Positions 1 through 5,276 of a stretch of DNA of 5,276 nucleotides are shown one piece after another; the first letter of the stretch is position 1; each line of letters opens with the position of its first letter. The notes under the pieces were generated by a model, which was not told the origin of the DNA, made no database searches, and was given only the letters and a program-made list of their open reading frames with translations. Source of the stretch: Phycisphaerales bacterium (GTDB lineage: Bacteria > Planctomycetota > Phycisphaerae > Phycisphaerales > UBA1924); NCBI GenBank assembly GCA_029260335.1, contig JAJDDL010000285.1:1-5276 (forward strand), in the 5' to 3' direction. A program made the position numbers and the translations under genes.

Positions 1-321
1 ACGGATCAGGCCAACCTGCTGGTGGAAGAGCTCGACGTCCGGGCGATTGTGCATCTGGTGGCAAGCGACCCAAACGTCATGGTCACGCGCCTGCACAATC
101 GGGCGATCAAAGAGGGCAGGCCCGACGATGCCCACGAGGACGTGATCCGCCGGCGATTGCAGGTCTACGCCGATGAAACCCGCCCGGTGCTTGCCTGCTA
201 TCCGGCTGATCTGATCCACGAGGTCGACGCGCTGCGCTCACCCCTGGAAGTCCTGCGTGACGTCACGTCGGCGATCATCCCCGCGGTCCTCAGCCAGAAG
301 AAGACCGCTGTCAAGGCCTGA
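1..321 (+). CDS. adk: Adenylate kinase-like nucleoside monophosphate kinase, C-terminal part (5' end outside window)
   Basis: This is the last 106 residues of a P-loop nucleoside monophosphate kinase, most likely adenylate kinase, which interconverts ATP + AMP and 2 ADP in the cytoplasm. The reading frame is open from base 1 and ends at TGA 319-321. Visible family features, in order, are a beta-strand 'AIVHLVASD', a short LID segment 'RLHNRAIKEGRPDD', then 'EDVIRRRLQVYADETRPVL', which matches the Adk pattern R-x-DD..E.i.kRL..Y..qT.Pl. The C-terminal 'SPLEVLRDVTSAI' fits the final helix. The LID looks short and has no Cys4 zinc site. The P-loop and AMP-binding N-terminus lie outside the window, so specificity for AMP rather than UMP/CMP cannot be proven. 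An internal GTG at 22 is not a plausible start because homology continues upstream. The pseudopilin gene follows 105 bp downstream on the same strand. Confidence 0.85.
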   Translation, partial: TDQANLLVEELDVRAIVHLVASDPNVMVTRLHNRAIKEGRPDDAHEDVIRRRLQVYADETRPVLACYPADLIHEVDALRSPLEVLRDVTSAIIPAVLSQKKTAVKA

Positions 322-426
322 CACCCCAGGGGAATCAATAGGTTCTTCAGCCGCAATCAGGCCTGTTGGGGTCTCCGGCTTCAAGTCCCGGGCAACTCCG
401 ATGAGCCAACTCGCTATCGTGTCTCG
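322..426. other. Intergenic spacer adk / pseudopilin, nothing convincing
   Basis: These 105 bp lie between two co-directional genes. I see no strong terminator, no recognisable sigma-70 promoter and no Shine-Dalgarno sequence in front of the ATG at 427. The only structure is a weak 6-bp inverted repeat, ACCCCA (323-328) with TGGGGT (367-372), separated by 38 bases. Whether the downstream gene is co-transcribed with adk cannot be decided from the sequence. Confidence 0.4.
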
Positions 427-1230
427 ATGCGACGCGCCTTCACGCTCATCGAACTGCTCGTGGTCATCGCGATTATCGCGATCCTCATCGCGATCCTGCT
501 GCCGTCACTCGCCAGCGCCAGGTTCAACGCCAAGACGCTCACGTGCACGAGTCGGCTCAAACAACTCGGTGTCGGCGTCGAGCTCTACTTCCACGACTAT
601 GACCGCACGCTCCCCCAAGCCACCGGCCCTGGGTTCGATGGGAGCGAGGTGATCATCGGATCGCTCTACGGCGGCAAGAAAGGCCAGCTGCCATTCTTCG
701 GGATCAACGAGATCGGTGCAGAGCGCCGGCCGTTGAATGCGTATGTGATAGACCGAGCCGTGCCGAGCGACACGATCGAGATTGTCTATGAACTCGACGC
801 ATTCCGATCGCCCTTGGATCTGGGTTCGAGAAACACGGGCGTGCCGATCGACGGCTTGGATGAAACCGACTCGATGTACGACCTGGTCGGGTCGAGCTAC
901 ACGCTCAATGACCATGCGCCCGACCTGGACCCGACCGAGGACACCTGGTCCACGCTCGTCCCCCCGGACGGCGGACGCATGCCGGAGGTCATCGACACCA
1001 CCAAGACCGTCGCGATCGCGACCCACACCATCTACAACTTCGACGACGACTCCGATCGCCAGATGCTCTGGTGGGGCGCGAACGAGATCCGAGCCAACGT
1101 GCTGTTCTTGGATCTGCACGCACAGTCGGCGCTGCCTGTCCCCGAAGAGCGGGGCGAGGACGCTCACGTGAGCGAGGGCTACTCGTTCCTGCCGCGTGCC
1201 GATTGGGTCGAGCGGTATCCCTGGGATTGA
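427..1230 (+). CDS. Type II secretion/prepilin-type pseudopilin with N-terminal methylation motif
   Basis: The product is a 267-residue exported pilin-like protein. Residues 1-9 (MRRAFTLIE) are a class III prepilin leader: a short basic segment, a predicted prepilin peptidase cut between Ala4 and Phe5, and Glu at +5 (Glu9). A hydrophobic alpha-helix runs from about 5 to 30. After cleavage the Phe would be N-methylated and the helix would anchor or polymerise the protein at the inner membrane. The body contains 'AFRSPLD' (126-132) and 'GSSYTLN' (155-161), which resemble blocks of the large planctomycete pseudopilin families. The tail 'RANVLFLDLHA' (222-232) is a degenerate 'H-X9-DG' element: Asn219 replaces His and Leu230 replaces Gly. 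The ATG start is fixed by the leader, although no Shine-Dalgarno is visible, a common situation in Planctomycetota. No other secretion gene is adjacent, so its partner machinery is unknown. It could be a minor pseudopilin or one of the many paralogous surface proteins of the phylum. Confidence 0.88.
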   Translation: MRRAFTLIELLVVIAIIAILIAILLPSLASARFNAKTLTCTSRLKQLGVGVELYFHDYDRTLPQATGPGFDGSEVIIGSLYGGKKGQLPFFGINEIGAERRPLNAYVIDRAVPSDTIEIVYELDAFRSPLDLGSRNTGVPIDGLDETDSMYDLVGSSYTLNDHAPDLDPTEDTWSTLVPPDGGRMPEVIDTTKTVAIATHTIYNFDDDSDRQMLWWGANEIRANVLFLDLHAQSALPVPEERGEDAHVSEGYSFLPRADWVERYPWD

Positions 1231-1259
1231 GTGCGTCGTGAATGGAGCGGATCGCACTC
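1229..1259. terminator. Inverted repeat between convergent genes, possible bidirectional terminator
   Basis: GAGTGCG (1229-1235) and CGCACTC (1253-1259) form a perfect 7-bp inverted repeat with a 17-base loop. It starts inside the TGA stop of the pseudopilin gene and ends just before the stop of the opposing transglutaminase-like gene, filling almost the whole 33-bp gap. The position suits a shared terminator. There is no T-run on either side, so it is not a classical intrinsic terminator, and the large loop weakens the case. Confidence 0.35.
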
Positions 1260-1263
1260 TCGC

Positions 1264-2538
1264 TCAACTGCTCCCGTTGCCGCGTACCGACGCGCTCTTG
1301 AGATTGAACTTCAGCGTCTGGAATGCCCCACGGTTGGGGTTGGCAGGCGAAACAACCCAGCCCCAGAATCCCGGTGCGTTGCTTGCGCTGAACGACTGCA
1401 CGGTTGTCGGCGGGAAGAAATGGAACGTGAAGGGGACGACGCTGTCCAGCTCATCGTGGGTGCCGAAGAACTTCTGGGGCCGGCTCATGAAGTTGCGAGC
1501 CATGCGGCTGCCCCCGGCCTCGCGCATCCGTGTGATGTCCACCGGGATCCAGGTCACCGTCCCGTCTCGCTCGTCGTAGAGTGCAAACTCCACCCAGGCG
1601 CGCAGTTCCTTGTCGGCGTTGCCCTTGAGGATGACAATGTCGTCTTCCTCATCATCCTCATACCCGTAGCCGCACACGATTCGTGCCGGCAAGCCGGCTT
1701 CCCGATACACCGCGCAGAGCAGCATCGCGACATCGAAAGGCGATCCCCGCTTGCGCCGAGCGGTAATCACCGGCGGCTGGAGCTGCACGCCCTCGATGAG
1801 CCCGGCACCACGCGTGCCAAACGCGAGCCCCTGGCCTGATATCTGCACGTGCTGAATGAAATTGCCCGCGAGCCACTGGGCGAGCGCGGCTGGCTTCACC
1901 GACTTGGGATCATTGCCGCCATTCCATTTCTTGATCAGGTCTTGGATGGGCGCCATGTCATACGGGCCCTGCAAAGGGTCATAGTCCATGTATGGAATCT
2001 GCTCGAACGTGCTCTGCAGCACGACAGGCAAATCCTTCAGAGGCCACTCGACCTCCATTGCCTCTTGCTCGTGGAAGACGGTCTCGTAGCTCGTCGCGGT
2101 CATCGACGCTTGCAGCTGCATCTCGCGTGCAACAATCTTGTTGCCCTTAGGAGCCTCGACGATCCAGATGCCGTAGTTCGCCCCGGCGGGGAAGTTCTTC
2201 TCCATCCGCAACTTTGCGTTCGCGTCGCGATCGTCAAACTCGACGGTGCCGGAAGTCTTCAAAGTCTTGTGGCTTGCGCTCTCCATCGCCATGGGGAAGA
2301 CGATGATCGCCTGGCTGATGTTCCAGCGGTCGATCTCCAGATCCTGCTTCGGCCCCCGCTGGCGGCTGTTGTCCCACGCGGCGATCGTCACGTCCACGTC
2401 CAAGATCCGTGTTTTCGCGTTTTTTTGCTCGAGATATCGCGTGTTTGGCTGCCCCGCACGCTGAGCGGATGCGCAACTGGCCAACACAATCATCGAGAAC
2501 AAACCAACCAGGACGTGACGCGAGCGGGTGGTGGGCAT
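1264..2538 (-). CDS. Exported transglutaminase-fold protein lacking the catalytic Cys and His (probable pseudoenzyme)
   Basis: The product is a 424-residue envelope protein. Residues 1-26 form a signal peptide: basic TTRSRH, a hydrophobic stretch, then 'LASC' (19-22), a lipobox with Cys22. An alternative signal peptidase I cut after 'CASA' (25) is also possible. Residues about 40-165 look beta-rich and I do not recognise them. Residues about 205-340 carry a transglutaminase-like core. 'GSPFDVAMLLCAVYREAGLP' (265-284) followed by AR.V.GY aligns without gaps to the family pattern GxCxDxA...R..GIPAR.V.GY, 'RAWVEF' (313-318) to HAWVE, and 'WIPVDIT' (330-336) to W.pvDpt. Pro267 therefore replaces the nucleophilic Cys and Arg313 replaces the catalytic His, while Asp334 remains. 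The reading frame is intact, so this is not a decayed gene. Active members cross-link or cleave at Gln/peptide bonds; this one is more likely a binding or structural protein. The ATG at 2538 is preceded by AGGAG at 6-nt spacing. It is divergent from fumC. Confidence 0.82.
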   Translation of the reverse strand: MPTTRSRHVLVGLFSMIVLASCASAQRAGQPNTRYLEQKNAKTRILDVDVTIAAWDNSRQRGPKQDLEIDRWNISQAIIVFPMAMESASHKTLKTSGTVEFDDRDANAKLRMEKNFPAGANYGIWIVEAPKGNKIVAREMQLQASMTATSYETVFHEQEAMEVEWPLKDLPVVLQSTFEQIPYMDYDPLQGPYDMAPIQDLIKKWNGGNDPKSVKPAALAQWLAGNFIQHVQISGQGLAFGTRGAGLIEGVQLQPPVITARRKRGSPFDVAMLLCAVYREAGLPARIVCGYGYEDDEEDDIVILKGNADKELRAWVEFALYDERDGTVTWIPVDITRMREAGGSRMARNFMSRPQKFFGTHDELDSVVPFTFHFFPPTTVQSFSASNAPGFWGWVVSPANPNRGAFQTLKFNLKSASVRGNGSS

Positions 2539-2541
2539 TTG

Positions 2542-2560
2542 ATTCTCCTGCCAGGAGGAT
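2542..2560 (-). promoter_or_regulatory. Ribosome binding site inside a short hairpin, transglutaminase-like gene
   Basis: In the minus-strand transcript AGGAG (complement of 2545-2549) lies 6 nt upstream of the ATG at 2538, a good Shine-Dalgarno sequence that supports this start. Immediately upstream is CTCCT (complement of 2553-2557), separated by GGC. The two pair perfectly as a 5-bp stem with a triloop, extendable past one mismatch by two further A-T pairs. The whole Shine-Dalgarno would be sequestered when folded. At the DNA level the same bases form the near-palindrome CTCCTG-C-CAGGAG. The hairpin is seen in the sequence; a regulatory role is inference. Confidence 0.5.
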
Positions 2561-2580
2561 AGGTGGGCGCGCGGGCGTCG

Positions 2581-2631
2581 CCCGAACCCCCATCTCCTCC
2601 TCTATTCGACGCCCCCGCCCCCCGGGGGTTC
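2581..2631. repeat. C/G-tract cluster with inverted repeats in the divergent intergenic region
   Basis: The divergent gap (2539-2674) contains C-tracts at 2581-2583, 2587-2591, 2612-2616 and 2618-2623, which are four G-tracts on the minus strand (3, 5, 5 and 6 Gs). The same bases hold the palindrome CCCCCGGGGG (2619-2628) and an 8-bp inverted repeat GAACCCCC (2584-2591) / GGGGGTTC (2624-2631). The strand carrying the G-tracts is the sense strand of the transglutaminase-like gene. A two-plus-two G-quadruplex with a 20-base central loop is conceivable, as is an ordinary hairpin. No function can be assigned from sequence alone. Confidence 0.4.
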
Positions 2632-2641
2632 CGCCGGGTTT

Positions 2642-2647
2642 CATAAT
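2642..2647 (+). promoter_or_regulatory. Possible -10 element of the fumC promoter
   Basis: CATAAT differs from TATAAT at one base and stands out as the only AT-rich patch in a GC-rich region. Transcription would start near 2654, giving a leader of about 20 nt that includes the fumC ribosome binding site. No -35 box is visible at 16-18 bp upstream, where the sequence is a run of C. The call is therefore weak, or the promoter would need an activator. Confidence 0.3.
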
Positions 2648-2663
2648 CGGCCCTGAGAGGCCT

Positions 2664-2668
2664 AGGAG
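2664..2668 (+). promoter_or_regulatory. fumC Shine-Dalgarno sequence that fixes the GTG start
   Basis: AGGAG lies 6 nt upstream of GTG 2675, ideal spacing. It favours GTG 2675 over the in-frame ATG at 2705, which would remove the conserved N-terminal 'TRLEKDS' of class II fumarases. Confidence 0.7.
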
Positions 2669-2674
2669 CAGCGC

Positions 2675-4138
2675 GTGAGCGACACAAGACTTGAGAAGGA
2701 CTCGATGGGCGAGATGCAGGTCCCCGCGGACGTGCTGTATGGCGCAAGCACGCAACGAGCCGTGCTCAACTTCCCTGTGTCGGGCAGGCCTACGCCGATG
2801 CCGGTCATCCGGGCCTTTGCGATCCTCAAGAGTGCGTGTGCCAAGGTCAACCATGATGTGGGCGATCTCGATGCAGAGCGCGCGAAGCTGATCCAAGACG
2901 CCTGCCAGCGCATCGCCGATGGCATGACCGAGAAGGGCGGGCTCGAACGCCACTTCCCTGTCGATGTGTTCCAGACCGGGAGCGGCACGAGCACCAACAT
3001 GAACGTCAACGAGGTCGTTGCAAACCTCGTTTGTTTGGCGCAAGGCGAGGCCATCGGCTCTTCCAAGAACCAGGCCTATCTCGACGCCGGTGGCGTGCAT
3101 CCCAACAACCACGTCAACATGGGCCAGAGCTCCAACGACACCTTCCCGACCGCGATACACCTCGCCTGCGCGCTCGCGCTCAGGGAAGAACTTGCACCAG
3201 CGCTTGCGAAGCTGGAAGCCAAGCTGAGCGAACTCGCAACTCGCTTCGATGCCATCGTCAAGATCGGCAGGACCCACCTCCAGGACGCCACGCCCATCCG
3301 CCTGGGCCAGGAGTTCAGCGGCTACGCGAGCCAGATCGCCCACGCCCGCGATCGCGTCGACCGCGCCTTATCACAACTCGCCGAGCTCGCCTTGGGAGGC
3401 ACCGCCGTCGGCACCGGGCTCAACACCCGCCCGAGCTTCGGTGCCCGGGTCGCCCAAGAACTCAGCACGCGCACGGGCCTGACCCTTCGCGAAGCCGACA
3501 ACCACTTTGAGGCTCAGCACGCCAAGGACGCGATCATCGAGACCTCTGCGCACCTGCGCACGATCGGCGTCAGCCTCTCCAAGATCGCAAACGACATCCG
3601 TTGGATGGGCTCGGGCCCGCGATGCGGCATTGGCGAGCTGCGGATCCCCGCCGTGCAACCCGGCAGCTCGATCATGCCCGGCAAAGTCAACCCGGTGATA
3701 TGCGAGGCGGCAATCATGGTCAGTTGTCGGGTCGTGGGCAACGACGCCGCGGTCGCCACAGCCGGCCTGGGCGGGGTGGGCAGCATCCTCGACCTCGCCG
3801 TCGCGATGCCGGTGATGGCAGAAGGCGTGCTCGATTCGATCCAACTGCTCACGGGCGCGAGCCACATGTTCGTCGACAACCTCTTGAACGGCCTCGAGGC
3901 CGACGCGGATCGTTGCGCAGGGCTGATCGAGGGCTCGCTCGCGATGGTGACAAGCCTCGTGCCGGTGATCGGCTATGACCTCAGCGCCAAGATCGCGTAT
4001 CAGGCGTTCGACGAGGGCAAGACGGTGCGCGAGATTCTCAACGAGTCAGAGATCAAGACGATCGAGGGCGAGCCGTTGACCAAGGCGATGATCGATGAGA
4101 TGTTGGATCCGCGGTCGATGACCGAGCCAAGGGAGTGA
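2675..4138 (+). CDS. fumC: Fumarate hydratase class II (fumarase C)
   Basis: The product catalyses reversible hydration of fumarate to L-malate in the TCA cycle. It is a cytoplasmic homotetramer and an iron-independent member of the aspartase/fumarase superfamily. At 487 residues it is close to the usual 460-480. Seen in order: the N-terminal 'RLEKDSMGEMQVPAD' (5-19), 'TGSGTSTNMN' (101-110), 'HPNNHVNMGQSSND' (142-155), 'GRTHLQDATP' (198-207) with the catalytic-type His201, and the superfamily signature 'GSSIMPGKVNP' (330-340), where Ser331 aligns with the catalytic loop serine of E. coli FumC. 'NPVICEA' in place of NPTQCEA resembles the actinobacterial type. The usual GNFELN block is altered to 'SILDLA' (370-375). 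The start is GTG with AGGAG 6 nt upstream. The gene stands alone on the plus strand, divergent from the transglutaminase-like gene and convergent with the lipoprotein gene 12 bp after its stop. Confidence 0.95.
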   Translation: MSDTRLEKDSMGEMQVPADVLYGASTQRAVLNFPVSGRPTPMPVIRAFAILKSACAKVNHDVGDLDAERAKLIQDACQRIADGMTEKGGLERHFPVDVFQTGSGTSTNMNVNEVVANLVCLAQGEAIGSSKNQAYLDAGGVHPNNHVNMGQSSNDTFPTAIHLACALALREELAPALAKLEAKLSELATRFDAIVKIGRTHLQDATPIRLGQEFSGYASQIAHARDRVDRALSQLAELALGGTAVGTGLNTRPSFGARVAQELSTRTGLTLREADNHFEAQHAKDAIIETSAHLRTIGVSLSKIANDIRWMGSGPRCGIGELRIPAVQPGSSIMPGKVNPVICEAAIMVSCRVVGNDAAVATAGLGGVGSILDLAVAMPVMAEGVLDSIQLLTGASHMFVDNLLNGLEADADRCAGLIEGSLAMVTSLVPVIGYDLSAKIAYQAFDEGKTVREILNESEIKTIEGEPLTKAMIDEMLDPRSMTEPRE

Positions 4139-4150
4139 CGCCCGATCGCC

Positions 4151-4837
4151 TTAGCCGATGGTAATCCAAGCCTTGAAGATAGAGGTCTCGGGCTCGCTCT
4201 TGCCCCACTTGATCTTGGAACGCGAGAGTGTGAATGGCGTGTTGACCGACTCGAACTTCTCGATCGTGCACTTGATTGCGACACTGTTCGCATCGATGCC
4301 CTCAGAGCTTGCTTCTTCGAGGATGGTATCGGTTAACGACTGCTCATAGTCTGTGAACAACTCGCTTCGAATCTCATCCATGAGCTGCTGATGTCCTTCA
4401 TCGGTGAAGCGGACGGTCAGGTCCTTGCCCGCGGCGTAGTCTGCCCAGGTGCCGGAGACGAGTTCCAGATCGCTCTGACGCTTATGCTCTGTGACCGTTC
4501 CGTCCTCGTTGACATAGCGATACTCAAATGTCAACACGATGGTCTCGCCGCGCCGTCCGAGCCGGATCCGGTCGTACTCGCCCTTGTTGGAATCCGGCAG
4601 GTACGTGTCGACATCCGAATCCGAGAACGTGTCTCCATCGGAGTATCGAAAGACCCAACTGCTCTCCCAGCGTTTGCTCGAGATCGTGTAGTTGATGCCA
4701 TCCACACTCATGTACTCTTCGTCGTAAGACTCGGTCGTCTCTTCGACCTCGATCCACCCCGAGTCCCCGCCGCCGAGTTGCCCACAGCCCACCAAGAACG
4801 CAAGGGCAGCCACGACCGAAGATTGAATCCACCTCAT
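4151..4837 (-). CDS. Small acidic lipoprotein of unknown function
   Basis: The product is 228 residues and I do not recognise the family. Residues 1-18 form a lipoprotein signal peptide: basic start (MRW), hydrophobic core, then the lipobox 'LVGC' (15-18). Cys18 would be lipidated. Gly19 at +2 gives no inner-membrane retention signal, so outer-membrane placement is possible. A flexible Gly-rich linker (19-27) leads into two acidic patches, 'WIEVEETTESYDEEY' (28-42) and 'SDGDTFSDSDVDTY' (66-79). The rest alternates in a beta-like way, with a helix around 146-180 ('DEGHQQLMDEIRSEL'). The frame is open back to an ATG at 5056, but that start would bury the signal peptide and overlap the upstream dehydratase gene. 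ATG 4837 has AGAGG 7 nt upstream and an immediate lipobox, so I chose it. The hand-counted GC of a sample (4201-4380) is about 51%, lower than in samples of fumC. Confidence 0.75.
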   Translation of the reverse strand: MRWIQSSVVAALAFLVGCGQLGGGDSGWIEVEETTESYDEEYMSVDGINYTISSKRWESSWVFRYSDGDTFSDSDVDTYLPDSNKGEYDRIRLGRRGETIVLTFEYRYVNEDGTVTEHKRQSDLELVSGTWADYAAGKDLTVRFTDEGHQQLMDEIRSELFTDYEQSLTDTILEEASSEGIDANSVAIKCTIEKFESVNTPFTLSRSKIKWGKSEPETSIFKAWITIG

Positions 4838-5012
4838 CCATACACCTCTTGAGATGTCGAAGGCTACGAGGTATTGCCCATGAATACAAGTGCCCCACCA
4901 GCTTCGGGTTGACTGGATCGCAAGCAGATGAGCGAACTCATTTTCGTGGCGGGGTGAGTTGTCAGATGGAAGCCAACGGCAGTTTCCGGCGGGCACCAGT
5001 TTCACTCGAAAC
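4838..5012 (-). promoter_or_regulatory. Upstream region of the lipoprotein gene with its ribosome binding site
   Basis: These 175 bp separate the dehydratase stop from the lipoprotein start on the minus strand. The Shine-Dalgarno AGAGG (complement of 4845-4849) is 7 nt from the ATG at 4837. I see no convincing -35/-10 pair, so either the promoter is unlike the sigma-70 consensus or the gene is read through from upstream. CAGTTTC occurs twice on the plus strand (4979-4985 and 4997-5003), the second copy as part of a hairpin. The region is otherwise plain. Confidence 0.4.
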
Positions 5013-5013
5013 T
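4998..5013 (-). terminator. Short hairpin at the dehydratase stop, weak terminator candidate
   Basis: AGTTTC (4998-5003) and GAAACT (5008-5013) form a perfect 6-bp stem with a 4-base loop, beginning at the last base of the dehydratase stop codon. The stem is AT-leaning and no T-run follows in the minus-strand transcript, so intrinsic termination would be inefficient. It may be chance. Confidence 0.2.
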
Positions 5014-5276
5014 CAGGCTCGGGCGAGCAATCCCGCGAGCCGATCCAGATCGACATTGCCGCCCGAGAGGATCACCCCAACCCGGGACCCCGCGATCTCG
5101 TCGGTCCGCTCGCTCGCAACCTTCGCAAGTCCCGCAAGCCCGAGCCCGCCGGTCGGTTCCAGAACCAGCTTCAGCGATCCCATCACATCGCGCATCGCCT
5201 CAACCAGCGCAGAATCCGACACACTCATCATCTCATCGACATGCTGCAACACCATGGGGAATGTGTAACGCCCCAG
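5013..5276 (-). CDS. PLP-dependent threonine/serine dehydratase family, C-terminal part (5' end outside window)
   Basis: Eighty-seven C-terminal residues are visible. The frame is open to the window edge and ends at TGA (complement of 5013-5015). The order 'YTFP', 'VDEMMSVSDSALVEAM', 'LKLVLEPTGGLGLAGL', 'RVGVILSGGNVDLDRL' matches the end of the fold-type II PLP enzymes: threonine ammonia-lyase, serine racemase and threo-3-hydroxyaspartate ammonia-lyase. In this family EP-x-G lies near the cofactor and SGGN closes the catalytic domain. The protein stops 10 residues after SGGNVD, so there is no C-terminal ACT-like regulatory domain. It is thus like TdcB or serine racemase, and not the isoleucine-inhibited biosynthetic IlvA. 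The PLP lysine and the Gly-rich phosphate loop lie outside the window, so the exact substrate cannot be set. The internal ATG at 5255 is not a start because homology continues upstream. Confidence 0.85.
   Translation of the reverse strand: MGRYTFPMVLQHVDEMMSVSDSALVEAMRDVMGSLKLVLEPTGGLGLAGLAKVASERTDEIAGSRVGVILSGGNVDLDRLAGLLARA

Noticed and set aside
323..372. ACCCCA / TGGGGT inverted repeat after adk.
   Set aside because: Only 6 bp with a 38-base loop and no T-run; not a credible terminator.
466..494. Three copies of ATCGCGAT in 29 bp.
   Set aside because: They encode the repetitive Ile-Ala-Ile hydrophobic helix of the pseudopilin; protein constraint and codon bias explain them.
1009..1022. 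Perfect 14-bp palindrome GTCGCGATCGCGAC.
   Set aside because: It lies inside the pseudopilin coding sequence (Val-Ala-Ile-Ala codons) and uses the common GCGATCGC-type codon pattern of GC-rich genes.
505..1257. Long open frame (250 codons) antisense to the pseudopilin gene.
   Set aside because: Its translation is rich in Arg, Val, Gly and Asp with no recognisable domain, and it lies opposite a gene with a clear leader motif. Typical antisense shadow in GC-rich DNA.
1849..2562. Plus-strand open frames (also 1231-1839) opposite the transglutaminase-like gene.
   Set aside because: His/Leu/Arg-rich translations without domains; the minus strand carries the signal peptide and the fold motifs.
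2563..2646. Short plus-strand frame starting GTG after AGGAGG, 27 codons, upstream of fumC.
   Set aside because: The AGGAGG is explained as the pairing arm of the minus-strand hairpin, and the translation is Pro/Arg/Gly-rich and likely chance. It would also start upstream of the likely fumC transcription start.
2234..3343. Long minus-strand open frame (369 codons) across the start of the transglutaminase-like gene, the divergent gap and the 5' part of fumC.
   Set aside because: It runs antisense to fumC, whose motifs are unambiguous, and out of frame with the transglutaminase-like gene. It has a low-complexity Arg/Gly-rich translation.
4838..5056. Longer version of the lipoprotein starting at ATG 5056.
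   Set aside because: It would place the signal peptide 73 residues inside the protein and overlap the dehydratase gene. ATG 4837 has both a ribosome binding site and an immediate lipobox.

Overview
The window reads as a piece of a moderately GC-rich bacterial chromosome, most likely from the Planctomycetota and probably Phycisphaerae-like. The main clue is a stand-alone pseudopilin with a planctomycete-style leader (FTLIELLVVIAIIAILIAILLPSL compressed into residues 5-28) and a degenerate version of the 'H-X9-DG' tail common in that phylum. This lineage call is inference from protein style, not from a marker gene.

Layout. Bases 1-321 (+) hold the C-terminal half of an adenylate kinase-like nucleoside monophosphate kinase, cut by the window edge. 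Bases 427-1230 (+) encode a type II secretion/pilin-like protein. It converges on a minus-strand gene (1264-2538) for an exported transglutaminase-fold protein. A 136-bp, very C/G-rich region (2539-2674) separates that gene from the divergently transcribed fumC (2675-4138, +), a full-length class II fumarase of the TCA cycle. fumC converges, with only 12 bp between stops, on a small acidic lipoprotein gene (4151-4837, -). Upstream of that on the same strand is the 3' end of a PLP-dependent threonine/serine dehydratase (5013-5276, -), also cut by the window edge.

How the genes relate. adk, fumC and the dehydratase are ordinary central metabolism. The pseudopilin, the transglutaminase-like protein and the lipoprotein are three separate cell-envelope genes placed between them. 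I see no operon linking them into a pathway, and no mobile element, CRISPR array, RNA gene or phage gene.

The best lead is the transglutaminase-fold protein. Gap-free comparison with the family motifs puts Pro267 at the catalytic Cys position and Arg313 at the catalytic His position, while the Asp (Asp334) is kept. That is the signature of a pseudoenzyme. Its Shine-Dalgarno sequence also sits inside a small hairpin. Secondary points are an altered GNFELN-type motif in the fumarase and a G-tract cluster in the divergent promoter region. I do not find strong evidence for a new multi-gene system here.
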